A stretch of 64,000 nucleotides of DNA, taken from positions 434,001 through 498,000 of the forward strand of contig NZ_JAENJG010000001.1 of assembly GCF_016597785.1 (NCBI RefSeq), written 5' to 3'. A program made the translations under genes and the position numbers. Origin of the DNA: Leucobacter sp. L43 (GTDB taxonomy: Bacteria; Actinomycetota; Actinomycetes; Actinomycetales; Microbacteriaceae). Of this stretch, positions 53,457 to 62,233 are shown one piece after another. Numbering within the stretch: position 1 is the stretch's first letter; each line of letters begins with the position of its first letter. The notes below the pieces were generated by a model, which searched no databases, was not told the DNA's origin, and saw only the letters and a list, made by a program, of their open reading frames with translations.

Positions 53457-54368
53457 TCATGAGGCGGTGAACTCGACCTCGCCGCGCGTGAGTTCCAGGT
53501 AGGCCTCCTCGAGGCTCGCCGTCTGCGGGCTCAGTTCGTGGAGCTCGATCTGGTACGCCGCGGCTACCGATCCGATGTCGGCGGCGGTGAAGCCGCGAGC
53601 GCTGAAGCCCTCGTCGCCGAGCGGTTCGAGCACAGCCCCCTCCCGGTGCGAGTTCATGAGCAACGATGCAAGCTTCGTGGCCTGCGGGCTGCGCACGGTC
53701 ACGCTCCCGCTCCGAACTCCCCCGATGAACTCGGCGATCGGCGCGTCAGCGACGACGCGCCCCCGACCGAGCACGATCACGTGGTCGGCGGTTTGCGCCA
53801 TCTCGCTCATGAGGTGACTCGAGAGCAGCACCGTGCGCCCTTCTGATGCGAGATGACGCAGCAGTTGCCGCACCCAGAGCACCCCGTCCGGATCGAGACC
53901 GTTGACCGGCTCGTCGAGTATCAGGATCTGCGGATCGCCGAGCAGCGCCGCTGCGATGCCCAGGCGCTGGCCCATGCCGAGCGAGAAGCCGCCGACACGC
54001 CGGTTGGCGACCGCTGAGAGACCCGTCTGCTCGAGCACTTCCGAGACGCGGGTGTCCGGGATTCCGTGCGTTGCTGCAAGAGCGCGCAGATGGCTTCGCG
54101 CGCTCCGTCCCGGGTGCACGCCCTTCGCGTCGAGCAGGGCCCCGACCTCGGCGAGTGGGGCGGCCGTGTCGGCGTATTTCGCACCGTTCACCGTGACGGT
54201 GCCCGACGTCGGCCGGTCGAGTCCGACCATCAACCGCATGCTCGTCGACTTGCCGGCGCCGTTCGGCCCGAGAAAGCCGGTGACCTGCCCCGGTGCGATG
54301 CTGAAGCTGACGTCGTCGACCGCCGTTGTGCTGCCGTACTGCTTCGTGAGTCCGCGCGCTTCGATCAT
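53457..54368 (-). CDS. ABC transporter ATP-binding protein
   Basis: Cytoplasmic ATPase of the exporter, 303 residues: GLTKQYGSTTAVDDVSF, Walker A GPNGAGKST, signature FSLGMGQRLGIAAALL, Walker B ILILDEPVNGLDPDG, H-loop LLSSHLMSEM. C-terminal ~80 residues are regulatory. ATG at 54368 with GGAGACAT upstream. First gene of the ATPase-permease-kinase-regulator block. Confidence 0.92.
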   Translation of the reverse strand: MIEARGLTKQYGSTTAVDDVSFSIAPGQVTGFLGPNGAGKSTSMRLMVGLDRPTSGTVTVNGAKYADTAAPLAEVGALLDAKGVHPGRSARSHLRALAATHGIPDTRVSEVLEQTGLSAVANRRVGGFSLGMGQRLGIAAALLGDPQILILDEPVNGLDPDGVLWVRQLLRHLASEGRTVLLSSHLMSEMAQTADHVIVLGRGRVVADAPIAEFIGGVRSGSVTVRSPQATKLASLLMNSHREGAVLEPLGDEGFSARGFTAADIGSVAAAYQIELHELSPQTASLEEAYLELTRGEVEFTAS

Positions 54369-54528
54369 GATGTCTCCGTTTCTGCTGCTGCCGAACTTCC
54401 GGCGTTGCTTCAACGGTAGGTTCGACGCCTCGCGCGCACATCCATCGCAGGTGCCGCCCGTCGTGGTACCCGAGTACCGGGCGCCCGCAGCGTCGCGCAG
54501 GCGGTCGGCGCGGGGCGCGCCTTGCTCG

Positions 54529-56742
54529 CTACGATTTCGCGAGGTTGTCGAGCAGGCCCGCTTCCTGATCCTTGGCGATCAGTTCGGCCAGGCCGGGTGC
54601 CCCCGTGAGTTCGGGATCGCGGGCGAGCAGTTCGCCAGCCACCTCCCGCGCGTGCGCGATGAGCGGGCCGTGCTCTGCAACCCGGAGCAGTCGGAGCGTC
54701 GATCGCCCGCCGGACTGGGCCGTCCCGAGGATGTCGCCCTCGCGACGCAGTTCGAGATCTATCTCTGCGAGCGCGAATCCGTCTGAGGTTGCAGCGACCG
54801 CATCGATGCGCTCCCGCGCTACCGTGCCGGCCTCAGCGGTGGTCATCAGGAGGCAGAGGCCGGCGTGCTCGCCTCGACCCACGCGGCCGCGCAACTGGTG
54901 CAATTGGGAGATACCGAACCGGTCGGCGTCTCGGACGATCATGATCGACGCGTTCGGCACGTTCACGCCGACCTCGATCACCGTGGTCGCCACGAGCACC
55001 CCGATGGCGCCCGACGCGAAGCCCCGCATCACGCGGTCCTTCTCGTCGGGCGCCATACCTCCGTGCAGGCCGGCGATCACGACCCCCGCGAACGCGGGGT
55101 GCCGGCGCAGTTCTTCGACGGTCTCCTCGACGTTCGCGAGACGGCGGGTGTCAGCCGTCTCCGGAGCGCGTCCGTCGCCTCCGGCCGCGTCACCCCGGTC
55201 CGGCTCCTCCGCACCTGCCTCGACCTCACCGGGGGCGATGGCGGGGCAGACGACATAGATCTGGCGTCCTGCAGCCAGGTCCTCGCCCGAACGCGCCCAA
55301 ACGCGCGCGGCACGATTGGGCATCTCGATCTCTGGCACCGCGAACGTGGAGATCCCCTGGCGCCCGGGCGGCAGCTCCCGGATCGTCGTGACCTCCAGAT
55401 CCCCGAATGCGGTGAGCGCGACCGTTCGCGGAATCGGCGTGGCCGTCATCGCCAGGACGTGCGGCTGGGCGCCCTTCTGGCGCAGCGCTTCGCGCTGCTC
55501 GACACCGAACCGATGCTGTTCGTCGACGACGATCAGCCCGAGATCGAGGAACGTCACCCCTTCGCTGATCAGTGCATGGGTGCCGACGGCGATCCGCGAG
55601 GCCCCCGACACCAGCGCGAGGAGTACACGCTTCCGCTCCGCCGCCGGCATCCGTCCCGTGAGCAGCACGGGCCTCAGCTCTTCGGTGAGTGCGGGGCCGA
55701 GGGCCTCGACGATCGAGCGGAAGTGCTGCGCCGCGAGCACCTCGGTCGGCGCGAGCAGCGCGCTCTGCCCGTCCCCCTCCGCGACCTGGAGCATGGCTCG
55801 CAGCGCGACGAGCGTCTTCCCCGATCCGACCTCTCCCTGCAGCAGCCGATGCATCGGATGCGGCTCGGCGAGCTCGGCTGAGATCGTCGCCCCCGCACGC
55901 CGCTGATCGCCGGTCAACTCGAACGGCAGCGCTGCGTCGAATCTCGCCAGAGGGCCGCCATCGGTGCCCGCCGGTCGCGGCGTGCTTGACTCCAGTCCGG
56001 CGCGTCGCCTCCGATCGAGCAGCGCGAGCTGCAGCTCGAACGCCTCGCGAAAGCGGAAGCTGTCTCGCGCGGCCCGCCAGTCGGCGTCATGCTGGGGGCG
56101 GTGGATGTGCTCGAACGCCCGGCCGAGTCGCTCGATGCCTTCAGATTCCCTGATCTGGTCGGGAAGCGGATCCGGTACGTCTCCGAGGGCGTCGAGTGCG
56201 AGTTCGACTGCGCGCTGCAGGGTCCACGTTGGCAGCTGCGACGTGGCCGGATAGATCGGCACGGGCGTCTCCGACCATGCCTTCGCGGCCGCCTCGTCGA
56301 GCTGGTCGCCGCCGGGAGTATCCTCGCGATTCTCGAAGAGCTCGTACTCGGGATGCTGCAGCTGCAGCTGATTGCGATACTCACTCACCTTGCCCGCGAA
56401 CAGTCCGCGTTTGCCCGGCAAGAGCTCACGCCCTCGCCACTGCTGGTTGAAGAAGGTGAGGGTCAGGGTGCCCGTGCCGTCGGTGATGCGCACCTCGAGC
56501 AATTTGCCGTTGCGGCGCTGCATCTGGCGCTCGCGCACGTCGAGCACCTGCGCCACCACTGCGATCGGCTCCCCCACCGGCAGGTCGTTCAACGGAGTCA
56601 GCTCACCCCGGCGAGAGTACCGCCGCGGAAAGTGATAGAGCAGGTCGCCGACGGTGCGCATGCCGAATGCCCGCTCGAGCGGCTTCGCAGTTCGGTCGCC
56701 CACGACTCCGACGAGAGGCGTGTCGAGGGTCGCGCGAGTCAT
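54529..56742 (-). CDS. recG: ATP-dependent DNA helicase RecG
   Basis: Helicase that reverses stalled forks and processes Holliday junctions. The 737-residue protein has an N-terminal wedge/OB-fold (RDGTGTLTLTFFNQQW region), Walker A LLQGEVGSGKT, DEQH box (IVVDEQHRFGVEQRE), and C-terminal helicase motifs TTVIEVGVNVPNASIMI and QLHQLRGRVGRG. ATG at 56742 in a leaderless context. Divergent from rsmD, a common actinobacterial pairing. Confidence 0.96.
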   Translation of the reverse strand: MTRATLDTPLVGVVGDRTAKPLERAFGMRTVGDLLYHFPRRYSRRGELTPLNDLPVGEPIAVVAQVLDVRERQMQRRNGKLLEVRITDGTGTLTLTFFNQQWRGRELLPGKRGLFAGKVSEYRNQLQLQHPEYELFENREDTPGGDQLDEAAAKAWSETPVPIYPATSQLPTWTLQRAVELALDALGDVPDPLPDQIRESEGIERLGRAFEHIHRPQHDADWRAARDSFRFREAFELQLALLDRRRRAGLESSTPRPAGTDGGPLARFDAALPFELTGDQRRAGATISAELAEPHPMHRLLQGEVGSGKTLVALRAMLQVAEGDGQSALLAPTEVLAAQHFRSIVEALGPALTEELRPVLLTGRMPAAERKRVLLALVSGASRIAVGTHALISEGVTFLDLGLIVVDEQHRFGVEQREALRQKGAQPHVLAMTATPIPRTVALTAFGDLEVTTIRELPPGRQGISTFAVPEIEMPNRAARVWARSGEDLAAGRQIYVVCPAIAPGEVEAGAEEPDRGDAAGGDGRAPETADTRRLANVEETVEELRRHPAFAGVVIAGLHGGMAPDEKDRVMRGFASGAIGVLVATTVIEVGVNVPNASIMIVRDADRFGISQLHQLRGRVGRGEHAGLCLLMTTAEAGTVARERIDAVAATSDGFALAEIDLELRREGDILGTAQSGGRSTLRLLRVAEHGPLIAHAREVAGELLARDPELTGAPGLAELIAKDQEAGLLDNLAKS

Positions 56743-56748
56743 GCACCC

Positions 56749-56754
56749 AGCGTA
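56749..56754 (-). promoter_or_regulatory. -10 box of recG (leaderless)
   Basis: TACGCT on the minus strand, six bases before the recG ATG. Confidence 0.5.
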
Positions 56755-56773
56755 TCGCCGACCGCCGACGCGC

Positions 56774-56779
56774 TACGCT
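56774..56779 (+). promoter_or_regulatory. -10 box of rsmD (leaderless)
   Basis: TACGCT seven bases before the rsmD GTG; divergent from the recG box 19 bases away. Confidence 0.5.
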
Positions 56780-56786
56780 CGAACCT

Positions 56787-57377
56787 GTGACGAGAATCAT
56801 CTCCGGAGCAGCCGGTTCCCTGCGTCTCGAGGTTCCGAAGTCGGGCACGCGCCCGACGAGCGACCGCGTGCGCGAGGCGATCTTCTCCACACTGACGTCG
56901 TGGGACCTCATCGAGGGGGTGCGGGTGCTCGATCTCTACGCCGGATCCGGCGCGCTCGGGCTCGAAGCGGCAAGCCGCGGCGCCGCGACCGTCACACTCG
57001 TCGAGAAGCACCCGCAGGCCGCTGAGATCGCGAAGCGCAACACGCGCACGGTACTCGGCGCATTCTCGCGGGCGTCCACTGCAGCGCCTCGAATCGATGT
57101 CGTGCGCCAGTCGGTGCAGACGTTTCTGGCTTCCGAGGGCGAGCGATCCGTGACCCCGACGTGGGACGTGGTGATGATCGATCCGCCCTACGACCATTCG
57201 GAGACGGAGATCTCCGACGTACTCAGCGCGCTCGCGCCGCTGCTCGCAGAGGGAGCCGCGGTGCTCGTCGAACGCAGCACGCGCACGCCGGAACCGACCT
57301 GGCCCTCAGGCATTCAGCCCATTCGCGAGAAGCGCTACGGCGAGACCGCACTGTGGTGGGCGGAGCCCGCACTGTAG
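56787..57377 (+). CDS. rsmD: 16S rRNA (guanine(966)-N(2))-methyltransferase RsmD
   Basis: SAM-dependent methyltransferase acting on G966 in the 30S P site. The 196-residue protein shows MTRIISGAAGSLRLEVPK, TRPTSDRVREAIFSTL, the SAM motif VLDLYAGSGALGLEAASRGA and catalytic IDPPYD. GTG at 56787 is chosen from the -10 spacing and the conserved RIISG start; the frame extends 40 codons upstream without homology. Followed by a bidirectional terminator. Confidence 0.94.
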   Translation: MTRIISGAAGSLRLEVPKSGTRPTSDRVREAIFSTLTSWDLIEGVRVLDLYAGSGALGLEAASRGAATVTLVEKHPQAAEIAKRNTRTVLGAFSRASTAAPRIDVVRQSVQTFLASEGERSVTPTWDVVMIDPPYDHSETEISDVLSALAPLLAEGAAVLVERSTRTPEPTWPSGIQPIREKRYGETALWWAEPAL

Positions 57378-57532
57378 CGAACTCACCGGTCGGGGCATCG
57401 CCTCCCGCAGGCGATCCCGCTCCGCTCGGGCGCTGGCTCCGCACGGGCGCCGTGCAACGAGGCATTCGCTGCGCGACGCCGGACGTCGCCACCAGCGTCT
57501 GAATCAGTGGGGAATCACGGGCCGGGAAACAG

Positions 57533-57568
57533 GAACGGGCCCGGGATCTCGCGATCCCGGGCCCGTTC
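57533..57568. terminator. Bidirectional terminator between rsmD and gabD
   Basis: 16-bp perfect stem (57533-57548 with 57553-57568) capped by a TCGC loop, 18 bases before the gabD stop. The rest of the 209-bp gap (57378-57532) shows nothing recognisable. Confidence 0.75.
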
Positions 57569-57586
57569 ACCGGACTTCGCCGACGC

Positions 57587-59056
57587 TCAGGAGCGCGGCA
57601 GGAGGGTGTACTTCGACGAGAGGAACTCGTGGATGCCCTCGAACCCGCCCTCACGGCCGATGCCCGACTGCTTCACGCCGCCGAAGGGCGCCGCAGCGTT
57701 CGAGACGAGGCCGGTGTTCAGGCCCATCATGCCGGTTTCGAGCTTTTCGATCATGCGGTGACCGCGACCGATGTTCTCGGTGAACACGTAGCTCACGAGA
57801 CCGTACTCGGTGTTGTTGGCGATCTCGACCGCCTCCTCCTCCGTGGAGAAGCGGATGATGCCGAGCACCGGCCCGAAGATCTCCTCGCGCATGATCGCAG
57901 CCTGCGGGCTGATGTGGTCGATCACCGTGGGCTGGAAGAAGTGTCCCGGCCCATCGACGGCTTCGCCGCCGGTGACGATCTTCGCCCCGGTCTCCACGGC
58001 GTCCGCGACGAGACGCGCCGTGTTCGTCACGGCCTTCTCCTCGACGAGCGCGCCGATGTCGTTGCCCTCGTCTGCACCGCGCCCGATGGTCATCGCGGCG
58101 ACTTTCTCGCCGACGCGACGCGCGAACTCGTCGGCGACGGACTCGTGCACGATGATGCGGTTCGCGGCGGTGCAGGCCTGGCCGATGTTGCGGAACTTCG
58201 CGAGCATCGCCCCTTCGACGGCCTTATCGAGATCCGCATCCTCGAAGACGATGAACGGGGCGTTGCCGCCGAGCTCCATCGAGGTGCGCAGCACGTTCTG
58301 CGCCGCTGCCTGGAGCAGCTTCACACCGACCGGCGTCGAACCGGTGAAGGAGAGCTTGCGCAGACGCGGATCGGAGAGCAGGGCGCTCGACTGAGCACTC
58401 GACTTCGAGGTGGCGACCACGTTCACGACGCCCGCCGGAAGGCCGGCCTCTTCGAGGAGCTGTGCGAAGAAGATCGTCGTCAGCGGGGTGAGCGCCGCCG
58501 GCTTGATGACGACCGTGCAGCCCGCGGCAAGCGCGGGAGCGATCTTGCGGGTGGCCATCGCGAGCGGGAAGTTCCAGGGCGTGATGAAGTAGCAGGGGCC
58601 GACCGGCATCTGCGAGACGATCATCGTGCCGGTGCCCTCGGGGTTCTGGCGGTAATCGCCCGGAACCCGCACAGCCTCTTCCGAGAACCAGCGGAGGAAC
58701 TCGCCGCCGTAGACGACCTCGCCGCGAGCTTCGGCGATGGGCTTGCCCATCTCCATGCTCATGAGAAGCGCGAACTCCTCCTTGCGCTCCATCAGCAGGT
58801 CGAATGCGCGACGCAGAATGTTCGAGCGTTCGCGACTCGAGGTCGCCGCCCACTCGGCCTGAGCATCGACGGCGGCGTCGAGCGCGCGAACCGCGTCCTC
58901 GACCGTCGCGTCGGCGATCGACTTGATGACGGCGCCGGTGGCCGGGTCGTGCACATCGAGCGTCGCTCCGGAGGTCGACGGCTCCCAGGTGCCGCCGATG
59001 CCGAGGCCGGAGGCGACACGGTCGAGCAGATCCTGCTCGTTGGGCTTCAAAGCCAT
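57587..59056 (-). CDS. gabD: NAD(P)-dependent succinate-semialdehyde dehydrogenase
   Basis: Oxidises succinate semialdehyde to succinate, the second step of GABA breakdown. The 489-residue aldehyde dehydrogenase shows ITPWNFPLAMATRKIAPALA, the catalytic Glu in MELGGNAP, the catalytic Cys in RNIGQACTAANR (typical of SSADH), and FGGVKQSGIGREGG at the C-terminus. ATG at 59056 with AAAGGA nine bases upstream. It lies 44 bases downstream of gabT on the same strand, so an operon is likely. Confidence 0.94.
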   Translation of the reverse strand: MALKPNEQDLLDRVASGLGIGGTWEPSTSGATLDVHDPATGAVIKSIADATVEDAVRALDAAVDAQAEWAATSSRERSNILRRAFDLLMERKEEFALLMSMEMGKPIAEARGEVVYGGEFLRWFSEEAVRVPGDYRQNPEGTGTMIVSQMPVGPCYFITPWNFPLAMATRKIAPALAAGCTVVIKPAALTPLTTIFFAQLLEEAGLPAGVVNVVATSKSSAQSSALLSDPRLRKLSFTGSTPVGVKLLQAAAQNVLRTSMELGGNAPFIVFEDADLDKAVEGAMLAKFRNIGQACTAANRIIVHESVADEFARRVGEKVAAMTIGRGADEGNDIGALVEEKAVTNTARLVADAVETGAKIVTGGEAVDGPGHFFQPTVIDHISPQAAIMREEIFGPVLGIIRFSTEEEAVEIANNTEYGLVSYVFTENIGRGHRMIEKLETGMMGLNTGLVSNAAAPFGGVKQSGIGREGGFEGIHEFLSSKYTLLPRS

Positions 59057-59100
59057 ATTCGGTGTCCTTTCAGAGAATTCTGGATCGGAGTGCGCGCGCG

Positions 59101-60438
59101 TCAGTTCGCTGCGAGAGCATCGGCGACGACCTGCAGGCCTTCGCGCAGCAGCTCGTCGGAGATCGAGAGCGGCGGGAGGAAGCGGATGACGTTTCCGAAG
59201 GTGCCGCAGGTGAGCACGACCACTGCCTGCTCGCCTGCTGCCTTGGCGATCGCGCCGGTGAGCGCGGCTGCGGGCTTCTGCGAACCCGACTCGACGAGCT
59301 CGATGGCCTTCATCGCACCGCGTCCGCGGATGTCGCCGATGCGGTCATCGGACTTCTGCAGTTCGCCGAAGAAGTCGTCGATGATCGCGCCGATCTCGCG
59401 GGCGCGCTCGGTGAGGTTCTCGCGCTCGTAGGTGTCGATCGTCGCGAGTGCCGCGGCGCAGGCGATCGGGCTGCCGGCGTAGGTGCCGCCGAGGCCGCCC
59501 GCGTGCGCCGAATCCATGATCTCGGCGCGGCCGGTCACAGCCGACAGCGGCAGGCCGCCGGCGATGCCCTTCGCCGTGGTGACGAGATCGGGCACGACGC
59601 CTTCGTGGTTCGCGGCGAAGAGGTCGCCGGTGCGGGCGAAGCCGGTCTGCACCTCGTCGAGGATGAAGACGACATTGTTCGCGGTCGCCCACTCCTGCAG
59701 CGCGGGAAGGAATCCCTCGGCCGGAGCGATGAAACCGCCCTCGCCCTGGATGGGCTCGATGATGATCGCAGCAAGGTTGCCGGCACCGACCTGCTTCTCG
59801 ATCTGGCTCAGCGCGACCGACGCGGCGTCGGCGCCCGAGAGGCCGTCACGGAACGGGTACGACGTCGGCACGCGGTACACCTCTGGAGCGAACGGACCGA
59901 AGCCGTCCTTGTACGGGATGTTCTTCGCGGTCATGCCCATGGTCAGGTTGGTGCGACCGTGGTACGCGTGATCGAAGACGACGACGGCGTTCTTCTTCGT
60001 GTAGTGGCGCGCGATCTTGATCGCGTTCTCGACGGCTTCTGCGCCCGAGTTGAAGAGTGCTGAGCGCTTCTCATGGTCGCCAGGGGTCACTTCGTTGAGC
60101 TTCTCGGCCACTGCGACGTACCCCTCGTAGGGGGTCACGGTGAAGCAGGTGTGCGTGAACTGCTGGACCTGGTTGGTCACGGCTTCGACGACGGCGGGCG
60201 CCGAGTTGCCGACGCCGGTCACGGCGATTCCGGAGCCGAGGTCGATCAGGGAGTTTCCGTCGACGTCAACCATGACGCCACCGCCCGCTGCGACGATGGA
60301 AACGGGCAGTGCGACGCCGACGCCGGAGGCGACTGCCGCGTTCTTGCGTGCGAGCAGCTCCTGCGACTTGGGGCCGGGGATGCTGGTGACGAGCTTGCGC
60401 TCCTGCGGAAGCGAGGGACCGCCGGTGACTGCTGTCAT
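59101..60438 (-). CDS. gabT: 4-aminobutyrate aminotransferase
   Basis: PLP class III transaminase converting GABA and 2-oxoglutarate to succinate semialdehyde and glutamate. The 445-residue protein has FNSGAEAVENAIKIAR, IIEPIQGEGGFIAPA, FILDEVQTGFARTG (Asp to pyridine N) and the PLP lysine in TTAKGIAGGLPLSAV. Normal length. ATG at 60438 with AAGGAG eight bases upstream. First gene of the gab unit, divergent from the PucR-type regulator. Confidence 0.95.
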   Translation of the reverse strand: MTAVTGGPSLPQERKLVTSIPGPKSQELLARKNAAVASGVGVALPVSIVAAGGGVMVDVDGNSLIDLGSGIAVTGVGNSAPAVVEAVTNQVQQFTHTCFTVTPYEGYVAVAEKLNEVTPGDHEKRSALFNSGAEAVENAIKIARHYTKKNAVVVFDHAYHGRTNLTMGMTAKNIPYKDGFGPFAPEVYRVPTSYPFRDGLSGADAASVALSQIEKQVGAGNLAAIIIEPIQGEGGFIAPAEGFLPALQEWATANNVVFILDEVQTGFARTGDLFAANHEGVVPDLVTTAKGIAGGLPLSAVTGRAEIMDSAHAGGLGGTYAGSPIACAAALATIDTYERENLTERAREIGAIIDDFFGELQKSDDRIGDIRGRGAMKAIELVESGSQKPAAALTGAIAKAAGEQAVVVLTCGTFGNVIRFLPPLSISDELLREGLQVVADALAAN

Positions 60439-60465
60439 GACTGATTCTCCTTATGAGTCTCGAGA

Positions 60466-60507
60466 GAACCCGCGTCCACGGGTTCAGGGTGATTCGGGAA
60501 CAGCCTA
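60466..60507 (-). promoter_or_regulatory. Candidate gabT promoter with leader hairpin
   Basis: Minus strand: -10 TAGGCT (60502-60507) about 65 bases before gabT, then a 7-bp hairpin, GAACCCG/CGGGTTC (60466-60485). The hairpin or dyad could be a regulator site; inference only. Confidence 0.3.
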
Positions 60508-60595
60508 CGGCCTGCACCTCGTTTCCCGATCTGCCAGAATGGAGTTCAAGCCCCGTAAGTTTCGCCACTCCGGCAGGGGCGGATGCGGAGCAGCC

Positions 60596-62209
60596 ATGGA
60601 AATCACGCCCCAATCGAATTCCGGTGCGCGCACCGCGCCCACCCTCCCGGTGTCTGTGCAAGCGGTGCAGGGGCCGACCATCGAGTTGGGCGAGCTGCTG
60701 CACCAGTACCAGCTGGAGCTCGCGCTCATCGCGGGAGCGAGCCGCGCAGCCTCGAGTCGTCCCGTGCAGTGGGTGCACGTCAGCGAGCTCGAGGACCCCG
60801 CGCCATTCCTGACGCCGCGAACCGTGCTGCTCACGACCGGCGCACGCTTCGGCTCGATGCGCACCGATGCCGACGCGGGCGACTACGTCCAGCGCCTCAT
60901 CGACGCCGGCGTGACGGCACTCGGCGTCGCCGTCGGGCTGCACTGGGACCGGGTGCCGGCACTCGTGGTGTCGGCCTGCGACCGACTCGACCTGCCACTC
61001 TTCAGGGTGCCGTACGACACTGCGTTCATCGAGATCGTGCAGACGGCCGCCCGCCTCCTCGAGGCGAAGACCCGAGATCGCGACATCTGGTCACTCGAGT
61101 CGCAGCGAGCCGTCGCAAACGCGTCCCTGCATCGCGACGGCCTGGGCGCAGCCGTGCGAGAAGCCGCGTCACGACTCGGGCACTGGGTCTGCGTCACCGA
61201 TCGCTTCGGGCGGGTCGTCGAATTCGCGCCCGAGCGCGCGCGGCCCGATCTCCCGGTCGAATGGGTGCGCCGGGAGGCCCGCCGACTCATCGAGCGCGGG
61301 GTGAGCGCCGGGCGCATCGAAACGGAATCCGGCACGGGAATGCAGCTCCAAGCACTGGGCCGCCAGGGGCATGTGCTCGGCGTGCTTGCCATCGAAGAAC
61401 GCGGAGTGCCAGACATCGCCGAACGTGCCTTGCACGGGCTCGTCGCCGCCCTCGCCACCGTCCAGCTGGAGCACCGCAGCGGGATCCGCTCGGCGCAGGC
61501 GGTGCTCCGCGATGCCATCGTCGAACTGCTGCTCGCCGAGCAGCTTCCCCTGGCCGAACGCCTCTCGAGCGATGCGCTGACGCGGTTTCCTCGTGGACCC
61601 GTCGTCGTGGTGCGATATGCGATGCCGGATCGCCTCGACCCGACCTTCGCGGAAGATCTGCAGTCGCTCGACGCCGGGAGCCCCGGCCTCTTCACGGCGA
61701 CGACGCACGCGGCTCCGCTCATCGTGGCAGAGTCGCGCCATCTTCCCGCGATCCGGCGCCTCTTCACCGCACACGGGCTCGGAGCCGGCATCTCCGACCG
61801 CGTCGCCCTCGAGAATCTGCGCGAGGGGTTGATGCAGGCGGAACTCGCGCTCGAACGCTCTGCCACGACCGCCGTACGTGCACCGGTCGAGTATTCGCCC
61901 GCCACCCACGAGGGCGTGATCCACCTGCTCGACGGGCTCCCAGAGGCGAAGCAGCGAGCGGAACTGCTGCTCGCTCCCGTGCGGCATCACGACCTGCGGC
62001 ACGACGATCGCATCGAGGAGGCCTTGACCGGCTGGCTCGCCCACCATGGACAGACGAGCGCCGCGTCCACCGAACTCGGGGTGCACCGCCATACGCTCCG
62101 CTCTCGCGTGCAGACGGCAGCCCAGCTCCTGCAGGTCGACCTGGACTCCCCCGATACGCGCGCCGAGTTGTGGGCGGCGCTCCGTCTGACAGCACGAACT
62201 CCTGACTAG
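60596..62209 (+). CDS. PucR family transcriptional regulator
   Basis: Regulator of 537 residues, of the type that often controls GABA or purine catabolism next to it. N-terminal PucR domain (LGELLHQYQLELALIAGAS, PFLTPRTVLLTTGARFG) and C-terminal CdaR/PucR HTH (EALTGWLAHHGQTSAASTEL, GVHRHTLRSRVQTAAQLL). Middle region is GAF-like (WVCVTDRFGRVVEFAPERA, LGVLAIEERGVP). ATG at 60596 has GGAG five bases upstream; the frame extends far upstream across the intergenic gap. It probably senses GABA or succinate semialdehyde and controls gabT-gabD. Confidence 0.9.
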   Translation: MEITPQSNSGARTAPTLPVSVQAVQGPTIELGELLHQYQLELALIAGASRAASSRPVQWVHVSELEDPAPFLTPRTVLLTTGARFGSMRTDADAGDYVQRLIDAGVTALGVAVGLHWDRVPALVVSACDRLDLPLFRVPYDTAFIEIVQTAARLLEAKTRDRDIWSLESQRAVANASLHRDGLGAAVREAASRLGHWVCVTDRFGRVVEFAPERARPDLPVEWVRREARRLIERGVSAGRIETESGTGMQLQALGRQGHVLGVLAIEERGVPDIAERALHGLVAALATVQLEHRSGIRSAQAVLRDAIVELLLAEQLPLAERLSSDALTRFPRGPVVVVRYAMPDRLDPTFAEDLQSLDAGSPGLFTATTHAAPLIVAESRHLPAIRRLFTAHGLGAGISDRVALENLREGLMQAELALERSATTAVRAPVEYSPATHEGVIHLLDGLPEAKQRAELLLAPVRHHDLRHDDRIEEALTGWLAHHGQTSAASTELGVHRHTLRSRVQTAAQLLQVDLDSPDTRAELWAALRLTARTPD

Positions 62210-62233
62210 GAGCGCTCCGAGTCGCCGGACGGG

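Noticed and set aside
50330-54368. Two-component system plus ABC exporter considered as a bacteriocin immunity locus
   Set aside because: No precursor peptide or modification gene is visible nearby; the arrangement is a common stress-response exporter.
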